The position numbers and the translations under genes were made by a program. The notes beneath the pieces were generated by a model, which was given only the letters and a program-made list of their open reading frames with translations, did not search any database and was not told the DNA's origin. Below, one piece after another: positions 1-7,280 of a DNA stretch of 20,047 nt. Position 1 is the first letter of the stretch. Each line of letters starts with the position of its first letter. The DNA comes from Verrucomicrobiota bacterium (GTDB lineage: Bacteria; Verrucomicrobiota; Verrucomicrobiia; Opitutales; Oceanipulchritudinaceae): positions 1 through 20,047 of the forward strand of contig JAAAOD010000156.1 of assembly GCA_009908535.1 (NCBI GenBank). The letters are read 5' to 3'.

Positions 1-28
1 GTCTTACCTAGGCTATTCCACCTTATCG

Positions 29-1141
29 ATGTCTGAGGAATCCTTCAACACCGTCGAAGAAGCCATCGACGCGGTCGCCGAGGGTCAGCTGGTCATCGTG
101 GTGGATGACGAGGACCGCGAGAACGAGGGCGACCTCATCATGGCGGCCTCCCAAGCCACGGCGGAAACGGTCAACATGATGATCCGGCACGGTCGCGGAC
201 TGATTTGCGTGCCCACGGTCGAACCGCAATTGAAGCGTCTCGGCCTGAATCCCATGGTCGCCAACAACCGGGAAAGCCATCGCACCGACTTCACCGTCTC
301 CGTCGACGCCGCCGAGGGAGTCACCACCGGGATTTCCGCCGCCGACCGGTGCGCCGCCATCCGTATCATCGGTGATCCGGAGGCCACTGCCGACCAGCTG
401 GTGCAGCCGGGGCACGTCTTTCCGCTGCGTTCCCGACCAGGCGGCGTCCTTCAGCGCGCCGGCCACACCGAAGCCGCCGTCGACCTCGCCGTCCTTGCCG
501 GACATCCCCCAGCGGGGGTGCTTTGCGAAATCCTCAACGAGGACGGCACCATGGCCCGCCTCCCCGAGCTGATGCGCTTCCGTGAGGCGTTCGGATTGAA
601 GCTGATCTCGATCAAGCAACTGATCGAATACCGCCACAACCGGGAGAAACTTGTTGAGCAGATCGCCGCCCAGCCGTTCCGCAACGCCTTCGGGGACTGG
701 ACGCTGCATGTCTTCCGCGCCCTCACCGACAACCGGATCCATTTCGCCCTTTCCATGGGCGAACTTGATGAGTCGCCCACCCTCGTACGGGTCCAATCGG
801 AAAATGTGCTCACCGATGTCTTTTCCGCCGCCACCGGTAAGCCGGACCGGAATGTGGAAGCGGCCATGCGCCGGATCGCAGAGGAGGGCCGGGGCACCTT
901 TGTTTACATGACCCAGGCCTGCGCTGGCCTGCAGATTCCCAACAGCCCGCCGGGAGATCCCCACCAATGCAGTCTCGAACCCGTCCAGATGGACTTCCGC
1001 GGCTACGGCCTCGGCGCACAGATCCTCTACATGCTCGGCTTGCGCCGTATCCGCCTCCTCTCCTCTTCGCAACGCCGCCATGTTGCTCTCGACGGGTACG
1101 GCCTCGTCATCGAGGACTTCCTCCCTCTCCGGGTCGATTAA
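29..1141 (+). CDS. ribB: 3,4-dihydroxy-2-butanone-4-phosphate synthase with degenerate GTP cyclohydrolase II domain (RibBA-like)
   Basis: This 370-aa protein makes dihydroxybutanone phosphate from ribulose 5-phosphate for riboflavin synthesis in the cytoplasm. Residues 1-200 are a full DHBP synthase: the acidic metal/substrate loop DDEDRENEGDL is at 26-36, RHGRGLICVP at 53-62, HTEAAVDLA at 146-154 and NEDGTMARLPEL at 170-181. Residues about 205-370 keep the outline of a RibA domain (VRVQSE, AAMRRIAEEGRG, GLGAQIL). However, the three zinc cysteines of GTP cyclohydrolase II are absent: Asn259 replaces the first, and GKPD at 270-273 replaces the RCDC motif. The terminal NNP-K segment is also changed, to SSSQ. 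By family knowledge the C-terminal half should not hydrolyse GTP, so a separate RibA is expected elsewhere. The ATG at 29 has no clear ribosome binding site. Confidence 0.93.
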   Translation: MSEESFNTVEEAIDAVAEGQLVIVVDDEDRENEGDLIMAASQATAETVNMMIRHGRGLICVPTVEPQLKRLGLNPMVANNRESHRTDFTVSVDAAEGVTTGISAADRCAAIRIIGDPEATADQLVQPGHVFPLRSRPGGVLQRAGHTEAAVDLAVLAGHPPAGVLCEILNEDGTMARLPELMRFREAFGLKLISIKQLIEYRHNREKLVEQIAAQPFRNAFGDWTLHVFRALTDNRIHFALSMGELDESPTLVRVQSENVLTDVFSAATGKPDRNVEAAMRRIAEEGRGTFVYMTQACAGLQIPNSPPGDPHQCSLEPVQMDFRGYGLGAQILYMLGLRRIRLLSSSQRRHVALDGYGLVIEDFLPLRVD

Positions 1142-1277
1142 CCAGCCAGAGGCCTGTGGAACCACCTGTAGGACGAATTCCGCCTCCCTTCCCCAACACC
1201 TTGGCCTCCCCTTCTCTCCACATATTTTGGGAATGTAATCGAAGTAACGATTTCATTGGGGTATTCATTACGAGGTG

Positions 1278-1315
1278 ATGCCGTGGTCCCGATTCGGGGC
1301 CGCGGCATTTTTTTT
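1278..1315 (+). terminator. Strong Rho-independent terminator
   Basis: A 13-bp stem (1278-1290 with 1296-1308, two G-U wobbles) closes a GATTC loop, and eight T residues follow from 1308. It lies 137 bp past the ribB stop and before the next promoter, so it probably ends the ribB transcript and isolates the next gene. Confidence 0.9.
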
Positions 1316-1351
1316 CTGCACTCGCAACCGGGATTTCCCCCACGATTTTTT

Positions 1352-1379
1352 TTGACACCGGCGAGGCCGCGATTAATAA
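1352..1379 (+). promoter_or_regulatory. Candidate sigma70-type promoter for the PEP-CTERM gene
   Basis: A perfect TTGACA at 1352-1357 is followed after 16 bp by TAATAA at 1374-1379, which is a weak -10. The predicted leader is about 95 nt and starts with the inverted repeat at 1382-1402. The position between a terminator and an isolated gene supports the call; the -10 assignment is uncertain. Confidence 0.5.
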
Positions 1380-1480
1380 CTATGAAAAATGGTGATTTTC
1401 ATGACCTTGGACGGTCCTGCCCGAACCTCCTTTCTCTTTGCCTCTACAAAAGACGAACAATCCAACCCAAAACAGATAAA

Positions 1481-2269
1481 ATGAAAAAACTCCTCATCCT
1501 GATGATCGGTACGAGCGTTGCTGTTACGAGCGCGAGTGCCAGTATCTATACCCTCTACACGGACAGCACCTCGGAAGTCCTGGCCGACAAAATCGAAACC
1601 GACGGCACAAACATTTTCGCGGAAACCGTGGATGGCTCCGGCACGATCGGCGACGGGGACGCGCTGCGCATGGCCGACCTTTCCGATACGGACAAGCCGG
1701 AATTCTCATGGGTGAGCAGCCAATTTGGCGGACCCATCACGGGATGGTTCCGTATCGATGTCGATGCGCAGAACATGATCACACCGGACGGCGGCGATTT
1801 CGACATCAATCTCCGCATGTCGGATTCGGTCGCCGACGATCTCGGAAGTAAAAGCGACCAGCTCATTTCCATTTCCTTTGAGGAGAGCAACTCGGTCAGG
1901 CTGGATGGCAGCACGATATCCGGCTCGGATACCAGCTCTGCACAATCATACTCCTTCCTTATCAACGTCGATCCGGTCAACTCCTACACCTATTCTTTCG
2001 GTGATCAGGTGGATGCCACCCTGCCTGCCGATACGACCCTGGCCTTCATTGACGGGGTTCTGGCGGACCAGAAAGCAAACCCGGACGCCACGGGATTCGA
2101 CAATTCCCTCGGCGTCCACCGGATCGGGTTTATAGGGGAGTCCGATTCAAAGGACGGAATGGATTATCACTTCGACAATGTCATCCTGACCATTCCCGAG
2201 CCAGCCACCATCAGCCTTCTTTTCGGTGCCCTCGCGATCGGGTGGGTTGCCTTCCGGAGGCGCCGCTAG
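1481..2269 (+). CDS. PEP-CTERM sorting-domain secreted protein, function unknown
   Basis: This 262-aa protein is exported and probably anchored or released at the cell surface by the exosortase pathway. It has an N-terminal signal peptide (MKKLLILMIGTSVAVTSASA, cleavage likely near 20). Its C-terminus is a textbook PEP-CTERM tail: PEP at 239-241, a hydrophobic helix, then four arginines at the very end. The middle (about 21-235) is rich in Asp, Ser and Thr and looks like an extracellular beta-sandwich with a DYHFDNVILTI strand just before the tail; I do not recognise a catalytic motif. The start at 1481 was chosen because it gives the signal peptide exactly. The open frame extends upstream to 1256, but through a terminator and promoter. 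No exosortase gene is in the window. The gene is monocistronic, bounded by terminators on both sides. Confidence 0.88.
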   Translation: MKKLLILMIGTSVAVTSASASIYTLYTDSTSEVLADKIETDGTNIFAETVDGSGTIGDGDALRMADLSDTDKPEFSWVSSQFGGPITGWFRIDVDAQNMITPDGGDFDINLRMSDSVADDLGSKSDQLISISFEESNSVRLDGSTISGSDTSSAQSYSFLINVDPVNSYTYSFGDQVDATLPADTTLAFIDGVLADQKANPDATGFDNSLGVHRIGFIGESDSKDGMDYHFDNVILTIPEPATISLLFGALAIGWVAFRRRR

Positions 2270-2323
2270 AAAGTTTCGTTTCCGTGCACCGGAACAAGGA
2301 TCCGGTGGCGAAAGACCTTTACA

Positions 2324-2352
2324 GCCTCTCCCTCGGTGGGAGGGGCTTTTTT
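2324..2352 (+). terminator. Rho-independent terminator after the PEP-CTERM gene
   Basis: GCCTCTCCC (2324-2332) pairs with GGGAGGGGC (2338-2346) around a TCGGT loop, with one G-U pair, and is followed by six T residues. A second small hairpin lies just upstream (CACCGGA 2287-2293 with TCCGGTG 2301-2307). Together they end the transcript before metY. Confidence 0.92.
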
Positions 2353-2413
2353 GTGTGGATGGCCCCTTGAACCATGGTTGACGACGCGGGGGGCCTGGCT
2401 ATGCATGGAGCGC

Positions 2414-3718
2414 ATGAGCACAAAGCAACCGCATCAGGGCACCCTCGCCGTGCACGCCGGGCAGGAAGCCGATCCGGCCACCGGCAGCCGGGCCGTTCCG
2501 ATTTACCAGACCACGAGCTACGCCTTCCGCGATACCGAGCACGCGGCCAACCTTTTCGCTCTCAAGGAGCTGGGGAACATCTACACCCGCATCATGAACC
2601 CGACCAGCGATGTGGTGGAGAAGCGGGTGGCGGCCCTCGAAGGGGGTACGGCCGGGCTCGCGCACGCCAGCGGAAGCGCGGCCGTAACCAATGCCATCCT
2701 CAATGTCGCGGGAGCGGGGGACCACATCGTTTCCGTTTCGCAGCTCTACGGGGGAACGTACAACCTCTTCCACTACACAATGCCGAAACTCGGCATCGAG
2801 GTGTCCTTCGTCGACGGCGAGGATCCGCAGGCATTCCGCGCCGCCATCAAGGACAACACCAAGGCCCTCTTCGGCGAAACGCAGGGAAATCCGCGCCTCA
2901 ACCCGTTCCCTCTCGAGGAGGTCGCGAAGATTGGCCAGAGCGAGGGCCTTCCCCTCATCGTCGACAACACGGCTCTCAGCCCGGTCGTCTGCCGCCCCCT
3001 CGACTTCGGCGCCAACGTGGTCATTCACAGCCTCACCAAATTCATCGGCGGCCACGGCACCAGCATCGGCGGGATCATCGTCGACGGCGGCAACTTCGAC
3101 TGGGGGAACGGCCACTTCCCCGGTTTCACGGAACCGGACCCGAGCTATCACGGTCTCGTCTATTGGGATGTTTTCAAGGCCTTCGAGCCGTTCGGCGGCG
3201 TGAACGTGGCCTACGCCATGAAAATGCGTCTGCAGCTGATGCGCGACACCGGCAACTGCCCCTCGCCCTTCAATTCCTTTCTCCATCTGCAGGGCCTGGA
3301 AACCCTCCACCTGCGCATGGAACGCCATTGCGCCAACGCCCTCGCCGTCGCGGAGTACCTGCAAAATCACGACAAAGTGAACTGGGTCAACTACCCGGGT
3401 CTGCCGGACAGCCCCCACCACGCGCAGGCGGAAAAATATTACCACGGCGGCTTCGGCGCCCTTATCGGATTTGGCGTCAAGGGCGGCCACGAGGCCGGAC
3501 GCAAGGTCATCGAGAACCTCGACCTCTTTAGCCATCTCGCCAATATCGGCGACGCCAAGAGCCTCGCCATCCACCCCGCCAGCACCACCCACAGCCAGTT
3601 GAACGAGGAAGCCCAGGCCGCCAGCGGCGTCTCCCCCGATTACATCCGTCTCAGCATCGGGATCGAGGATATCGACGACATTCTCGCCGATCTCGACCAG
3701 GCCCTCGCGAAGGTTTGA
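2414..3718 (+). CDS. metY: O-acetylhomoserine sulfhydrylase / aminocarboxypropyltransferase
   Basis: This 434-aa cytoplasmic PLP enzyme of the Cys/Met metabolism family makes homocysteine from O-acetylhomoserine and sulfide (direct sulfhydrylation branch of methionine synthesis). It opens with the family motif TLAVHAGQEAD, followed by VPIYQTTSYAF and YTRIMNPTSDVVEKRVAALEGG (58-79). VDNTALSPVVCRP (183-195) carries the PLP-pyridine aspartate, and VIHSLTKFIGGHGTSIGG (203-220) carries the Schiff-base lysine K209. Length is typical of MetY and longer than MetB/MetC. The ATG at 2414 places the protein start just before the conserved N-terminus. An earlier in-frame ATG at 2405 and an open frame back to 2336 (inside the terminator) are less likely. 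There is no good ribosome binding site. No other methionine gene is adjacent. Confidence 0.93.
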   Translation: MSTKQPHQGTLAVHAGQEADPATGSRAVPIYQTTSYAFRDTEHAANLFALKELGNIYTRIMNPTSDVVEKRVAALEGGTAGLAHASGSAAVTNAILNVAGAGDHIVSVSQLYGGTYNLFHYTMPKLGIEVSFVDGEDPQAFRAAIKDNTKALFGETQGNPRLNPFPLEEVAKIGQSEGLPLIVDNTALSPVVCRPLDFGANVVIHSLTKFIGGHGTSIGGIIVDGGNFDWGNGHFPGFTEPDPSYHGLVYWDVFKAFEPFGGVNVAYAMKMRLQLMRDTGNCPSPFNSFLHLQGLETLHLRMERHCANALAVAEYLQNHDKVNWVNYPGLPDSPHHAQAEKYYHGGFGALIGFGVKGGHEAGRKVIENLDLFSHLANIGDAKSLAIHPASTTHSQLNEEAQAASGVSPDYIRLSIGIEDIDDILADLDQALAKV

Positions 3719-3719
3719 G

Positions 3720-3823
3720 GAAAGCGCAAGGGGTCAGACCGTGGATTTTGGCATATGCCAAGAAAGCGCAAGGGGTCAGACCGTGGATTTTGGCATATGC
3801 CAAAATCCACGGTCTGACCCCTT
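3720..3823. repeat. REP/MITE-like cluster: two tandem 42-bp copies plus an inverted copy forming a 54-bp perfect palindrome
   Basis: Two identical 42-bp units lie head to tail at 3720-3761 and 3762-3803, each running from GAAAGCGCAAGGGGTCAGAC through a GGCATATGCC core. The second unit runs straight into an inverted copy, so 3770-3796 and 3797-3823 are perfect 27-bp inverted arms with no spacer. Beyond the arms the match continues imperfectly (AGCGCAA against TTTGCTT). The cluster begins two bases after the metY stop and ends 38 bp before the next ATG. In RNA it would form a very stable hairpin that could protect or terminate the metY message. The GGGGTCAGACC core looks like a dispersed REP-type element; I recall similar cores near IS200-like/RAYT transposases but cannot verify it, and no transposase is present here. 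Confidence 0.85.
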
Positions 3824-3861
3824 TGCTTGACCTGCGAGGTGCGGGTCTTTGCGTGGGGGGA

Positions 3862-5925
3862 ATGCACAGCGAGGACGCCGCGAAGCCGCCGGAATGCCGT
3901 AAAGAAGACCATGTTCACCGGGAGCACGGCCATGAACGGGCCGACCCCTACCACTGGTTGCGGCGGCGGGAGGATCCGGCGGTACGCGCGCACCTGGAGG
4001 CGGAAAACCGGTACAAGGAGGAGATCCTCCGTCCGGCGGGGGAATTGCGGGAACAGTTGTTCGTGGAACTGGTCGGCCGCATGCGGGAGGACGACGTTTC
4101 CGCCGCGTATCCGGAGGGCAACTACCTGTACCGGCACCGGGTGGTGAAGGGGAAGCAGTACCGGATCCATGAGCGGGCGCCGCGCGGGGCCGGCGACGAA
4201 GGGGGCTGGGAAGTCTATTATGACGAGAACGCGGAAGCGGAAGGCAAAGCGTACTTCGACCTCGGTTATCTCGATGTAAGCCCGGACGGACAGCTTCTCG
4301 CCCATGCCACCGACGAGGAGGGCGACGAGGAGTTCACGGTCCGTTTCCGGGACCTGCGAACGGGATCCGATCTTCCCGATGTCCTCTCGCCCGTGGCGGC
4401 GGAAGGGGAATGGGATGCTAAGGGCAAATGGTTTTACTACGTGGTCGAAGATGAATTCCGCCGCCCCTGGCGTCTTCTCCGCCACCGTCTGGGCAACGAC
4501 CCCTCGCAGGACGAGGAATGCTACCGGGAAGAGGACGCCCATTTCTATCTGGGAATCGAGAAGAGTCAGGACGGCCTTTGGATCTTTGCGATCAGCGAGA
4601 GCAAGGAAACGACCGAAGCGCGGGCTCTCCGAGCCGACGACCCGAGCCCGGAAGCGCGCCTGCTTTTCCCCCGCCGCAAGGGCATTCGCTACTACCCGGA
4701 ACACCACGATGGACGCTGGCTGCTGCGGACCAACGAGGGAGCGCCGGATTTCCGGCTCCTGTCCATTGCGGTCGAGGCAGCGGAGGAGACCGCCTTTCGC
4801 GAGGAGTGTCCGGCCCGCAAGGGAGTCCATCTGGAGGAAGTGCTCGTTCTTGAGCATCACTGGATCTTCTTCGAACGCGCCGCGGGCATTGCGCGGATCG
4901 AGATCCGCGACCTTCGCGACGGAAGCCACCGCCGTATTCCGGTTCCGGACCCGGTGTATGCCCTTGAGGATTTCGGAAACGCCGAATACGCGACCGACCG
5001 GTTTCGCTATGTGTACAGCTCGCCGATCCGGCCCGCGCTTTACCTTGAGCGGGATCTGAACGAGGGTACCGAAACCCTCTTGAAGGAAGACACCGTTCCC
5101 TCGGGGCATGATCCGGCGGCCTACACCGTCGAGCGCCAGTGGGCCCCGGCGGCGGACGGCACGCGCGTACCAGTGACGATATTCCACCGCAAAGGCCTGC
5201 ACCGCAGTGGCATTCTGCCGACCTACCTGTATGGATACGGGGCCTATGGGTCGGTCACGGAGCCGCACTTCCGCCGGACATGGCTGACCTTTCTCGAGCG
5301 CGGATTCGTCGTCGCCATCGCACATGTCCGCGGGGGTGGGATGCTGGGGGAAAACTGGTACCAGGCCGGCAAACAGGAGCACAAGAAGAACAGCTTCACA
5401 GATTTCCTTGCCGTGGCGGACCACCTGCAAAGCAAGGGGTACACCCGTCCGGACCGCCTTGTCATCGAGGGCGGCAGCGCCGGCGGTCTTCTCATCGGGG
5501 CGGTTCTGAATTTACGACCGGAAGGCTTTGCGGCCGCGGTCGCGGAAGTCCCCTTCGTCGATGTGCTGAACACGATGCTCGATGCGAGCCTGCCCCTGAC
5601 CACCTTCGAATACGAGGAATGGGGGAATCCGAATGAAGCGGAGGCCTACGCGCGCATCCGGGAGTACACGCCTTATGAAAATGTCCAACCGGCGGATTAT
5701 CCCGCGCTCCTTGTGACGGCGGGTCTGCACGACCCGCGCGTTCCTTACTGGGAGGCCGCCAAATGGGTGGCGCGACTTCGGGAAAACCAACGCGGTCGCG
5801 CGCCGATTCTCCTGCATACCGACCTTGAAAGCGGCCACGGCGGTGCTTCCGGAAGATATGACTTTCTCCGGGAGGTCGCCCTCGAGCAGGTTTTCCTGCT
5901 CTGGCGGCTGGGAATCCTCAGCTGA
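3862..5925 (+). CDS. ptrB: Oligopeptidase B (prolyl oligopeptidase family S9A)
   Basis: This 687-aa serine peptidase is expected to cut short peptides after Arg or Lys in the cytoplasm or periplasm; no signal peptide is visible. The N-terminus has the family signature ADPYHWLRRREDP, then a beta-propeller region (to about residue 410), then the alpha/beta-hydrolase domain (YGYGAYGS, RGGGMLGENWY). The triad is Ser539 (GGSAGG), Asp624 (LHDPRV) and His659 (ESGHGG). Glu583 and Glu585 in FEYEEWGNP match the two glutamates known in oligopeptidase B to set basic P1 specificity. Length equals E. coli PtrB almost exactly. The ATG at 3862 was chosen over an open frame reaching back to 3715, which only translates the repeat cluster; a GTG at 3853 is an alternative. 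The 3' end overlaps the convergent phosphofructokinase by 8 bp. Confidence 0.93.
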   Translation: MHSEDAAKPPECRKEDHVHREHGHERADPYHWLRRREDPAVRAHLEAENRYKEEILRPAGELREQLFVELVGRMREDDVSAAYPEGNYLYRHRVVKGKQYRIHERAPRGAGDEGGWEVYYDENAEAEGKAYFDLGYLDVSPDGQLLAHATDEEGDEEFTVRFRDLRTGSDLPDVLSPVAAEGEWDAKGKWFYYVVEDEFRRPWRLLRHRLGNDPSQDEECYREEDAHFYLGIEKSQDGLWIFAISESKETTEARALRADDPSPEARLLFPRRKGIRYYPEHHDGRWLLRTNEGAPDFRLLSIAVEAAEETAFREECPARKGVHLEEVLVLEHHWIFFERAAGIARIEIRDLRDGSHRRIPVPDPVYALEDFGNAEYATDRFRYVYSSPIRPALYLERDLNEGTETLLKEDTVPSGHDPAAYTVERQWAPAADGTRVPVTIFHRKGLHRSGILPTYLYGYGAYGSVTEPHFRRTWLTFLERGFVVAIAHVRGGGMLGENWYQAGKQEHKKNSFTDFLAVADHLQSKGYTRPDRLVIEGGSAGGLLIGAVLNLRPEGFAAAVAEVPFVDVLNTMLDASLPLTTFEYEEWGNPNEAEAYARIREYTPYENVQPADYPALLVTAGLHDPRVPYWEAAKWVARLRENQRGRAPILLHTDLESGHGGASGRYDFLREVALEQVFLLWRLGILS

Positions 5926-7183
5926 CCTCGTAGGGTTGCAGGAGGGGAGCGACGGAGACCTTCCCGAGCTTCACGAACTGCGGAAGTCCGTGTTCGTGCG
6001 GAATGTCCACCTCGCCCTGGATCAGCGGGGAGGCGTATTTGACAAACTGATACGAAAGGGAGGTCCCGTCCTCGTTGATCCAGTTCGCCGGCAGGTGCTT
6101 CACCCCGTTAGCGACCTCGGAAAGATCGGCAAGGCTGGTTTCGCAGGTGTAGGCATCCCCGTCGCCCCGGAAAAGGGTGACCATCTTGTCCGTCTCGCCG
6201 TTGAGGGCGGCGCGCACGGCGGCCTGCCCGGCAAGGTAGGCCTCGTTGACATCGGTGAGGGAGGCGTTGGCCGCGGCCGCCCGCTGGGAATGGCCGGGCC
6301 GGAAGGAACGGGTCTTCACCCCGCTAAAGTGCTGGTCGATGAGGCTCTTGAGATAATCACCGGCGCCGCCGAGCTGTGAATGCCCAAAGCTGTCGGAGCT
6401 GCCGTCGGCCGTGGCGACATAATTGCCGTTGCCGTCGACAAGGCCTTCCCCCACGACGATGAGGCAGTACTTTTGCTGCTTCAGCACCTCCGTGATATCA
6501 TCGAGGAACTTGTTGAGGTCGAAGGGAACCTCCGGCAGGTAGACGAGATGGGGGGGATCCTCGGGGTGGTCGCGGCGCTTGGCGAGGCTGGCCCCGGCGG
6601 CGATCCACCCGGCGGAGCGGCCCATCACTTCAAGGATGTAGACGAGATCGTGCTGTCCCATGGCCTCGGCGTCACAGGCGAGTTCGCGCACCGTGGTGGC
6701 GACATGCTTGATCACGGAGCCGTACCCGGGGGTGTGGTCGGTTACCGTAAGGTCGTTGTCGACGGTTTTGGGGATGCCGATGACGCGCATCTCCCAGCCT
6801 TCGGCGGCGGCGAGTTTCGAAATGCGATCGGCGGTGTCCTGGGAATCATTACCCCCGATGTAGAAGAAATAACGGATGTTGTGCGCCTTGAAAACCTCCA
6901 CGACGCGGTGCAGATCGGCGTCCTTGCGCAGCTTGAAACGGCAGGTCCCGAGGGCGGAAGCGGGCGTGAAGCGGAGACCGCGGATGGCCTGTTGCGGTTC
7001 TTCGGCGAGGTCGATGAAGCGCTCCTGAAGAATGCCGAGAACGCCGTTCAAACCGCCGTAGATTTCCTCGATGCAGCCGTGGTTGAGGGACTCCTCAATC
7101 ACCCCGGCCAAACTTGCGTTGATCACTGCTGTGGGCCCGCCGCTTTGGGCCACGAGGACGTTTCCTGTCAATTCTTCAGCCAT
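5918..7183 (-). CDS. pfp: Pyrophosphate-dependent 6-phosphofructokinase
   Basis: This 421-aa cytoplasmic enzyme phosphorylates fructose 6-phosphate, most likely with pyrophosphate rather than ATP, a reversible step of glycolysis. Motifs in order: QSGGPTAVINASL (13-25), IGGNDSQDTAD (109-119), PKTVDNDL (138-145) and MGRSAGWIA (188-196). The donor-deciding residues are Asp113 and Lys139; ATP-dependent PfkA has Gly at both sites, while Asp plus Lys is the established PPi signature. The length fits single-chain PPi-PFKs of about 400-420 aa, longer than the 320-aa ATP enzyme. The ATG at 7183 starts just before the nucleotide-loop strand; the frame stays open upstream to 7762 across the divergent rarD gene, which is shadow. 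Its 97-bp upstream region is shared with rarD. With ppdK, it points to PPi-linked glycolysis. Confidence 0.92.
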   Translation of the reverse strand: MAEELTGNVLVAQSGGPTAVINASLAGVIEESLNHGCIEEIYGGLNGVLGILQERFIDLAEEPQQAIRGLRFTPASALGTCRFKLRKDADLHRVVEVFKAHNIRYFFYIGGNDSQDTADRISKLAAAEGWEMRVIGIPKTVDNDLTVTDHTPGYGSVIKHVATTVRELACDAEAMGQHDLVYILEVMGRSAGWIAAGASLAKRRDHPEDPPHLVYLPEVPFDLNKFLDDITEVLKQQKYCLIVVGEGLVDGNGNYVATADGSSDSFGHSQLGGAGDYLKSLIDQHFSGVKTRSFRPGHSQRAAAANASLTDVNEAYLAGQAAVRAALNGETDKMVTLFRGDGDAYTCETSLADLSEVANGVKHLPANWINEDGTSLSYQFVKYASPLIQGEVDIPHEHGLPQFVKLGKVSVAPLLQPYEVS

Positions 7184-7280
7184 TTTAAGATCCAACCATT
7201 CAGATGATGTCGAAAACGGCCACGGTGTTGTCTTTGATTTTCCTTGGCAAACCATTTCATGGGAATCTTGGTCAAGCGCG
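7184..7280. promoter_or_regulatory. Divergent promoter region between pfp and rarD
   Basis: This 97-bp gap must hold the start signals for both the minus-strand phosphofructokinase and the plus-strand permease. On the minus strand a TTGACC lies at 7270-7275, but I could not pair it with a convincing -10 box; on the plus strand TTGTCT and TTGATT lie near 7229-7240, equally unpaired. No clear operator palindrome was seen. Confidence 0.4.

Larger units (their letters stand above)
1142..1480. other. Intergenic region between ribB and the PEP-CTERM gene
   Basis: This 339-bp stretch has no convincing gene. It holds a strong intrinsic terminator (1278-1315), a plausible promoter (1352-1379) and, just after the promoter, a 7-bp inverted repeat (ATGAAAA 1382-1388, TTTTCAT 1396-1402) that could be an operator or a leader hairpin. 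A TGTAAT hexamer at 1234-1239 resembles a -10 box but has no good -35 partner. An open frame runs through the region into the downstream gene from 1256, but it crosses the terminator and is not believable as coding. Confidence 0.7.

Noticed and set aside
1234..1315. Possible small RNA ending at the 1278-1315 terminator
   Set aside because: A TGTAAT box at 1234-1239 has no matching -35, and the terminator is explained by the ribB transcript.
3715..3861. Upstream extension of oligopeptidase B through the repeats
   Set aside because: It would translate the repeat cluster into a duplicated peptide not found in the family; the conserved N-terminus fits the ATG at 3862.
3640..5430. A minus-strand open frame of about 600 codons antisense to oligopeptidase B
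   Set aside because: The plus strand encodes an intact peptidase with all catalytic residues; the antisense product resembles nothing and reads through the repeat cluster.
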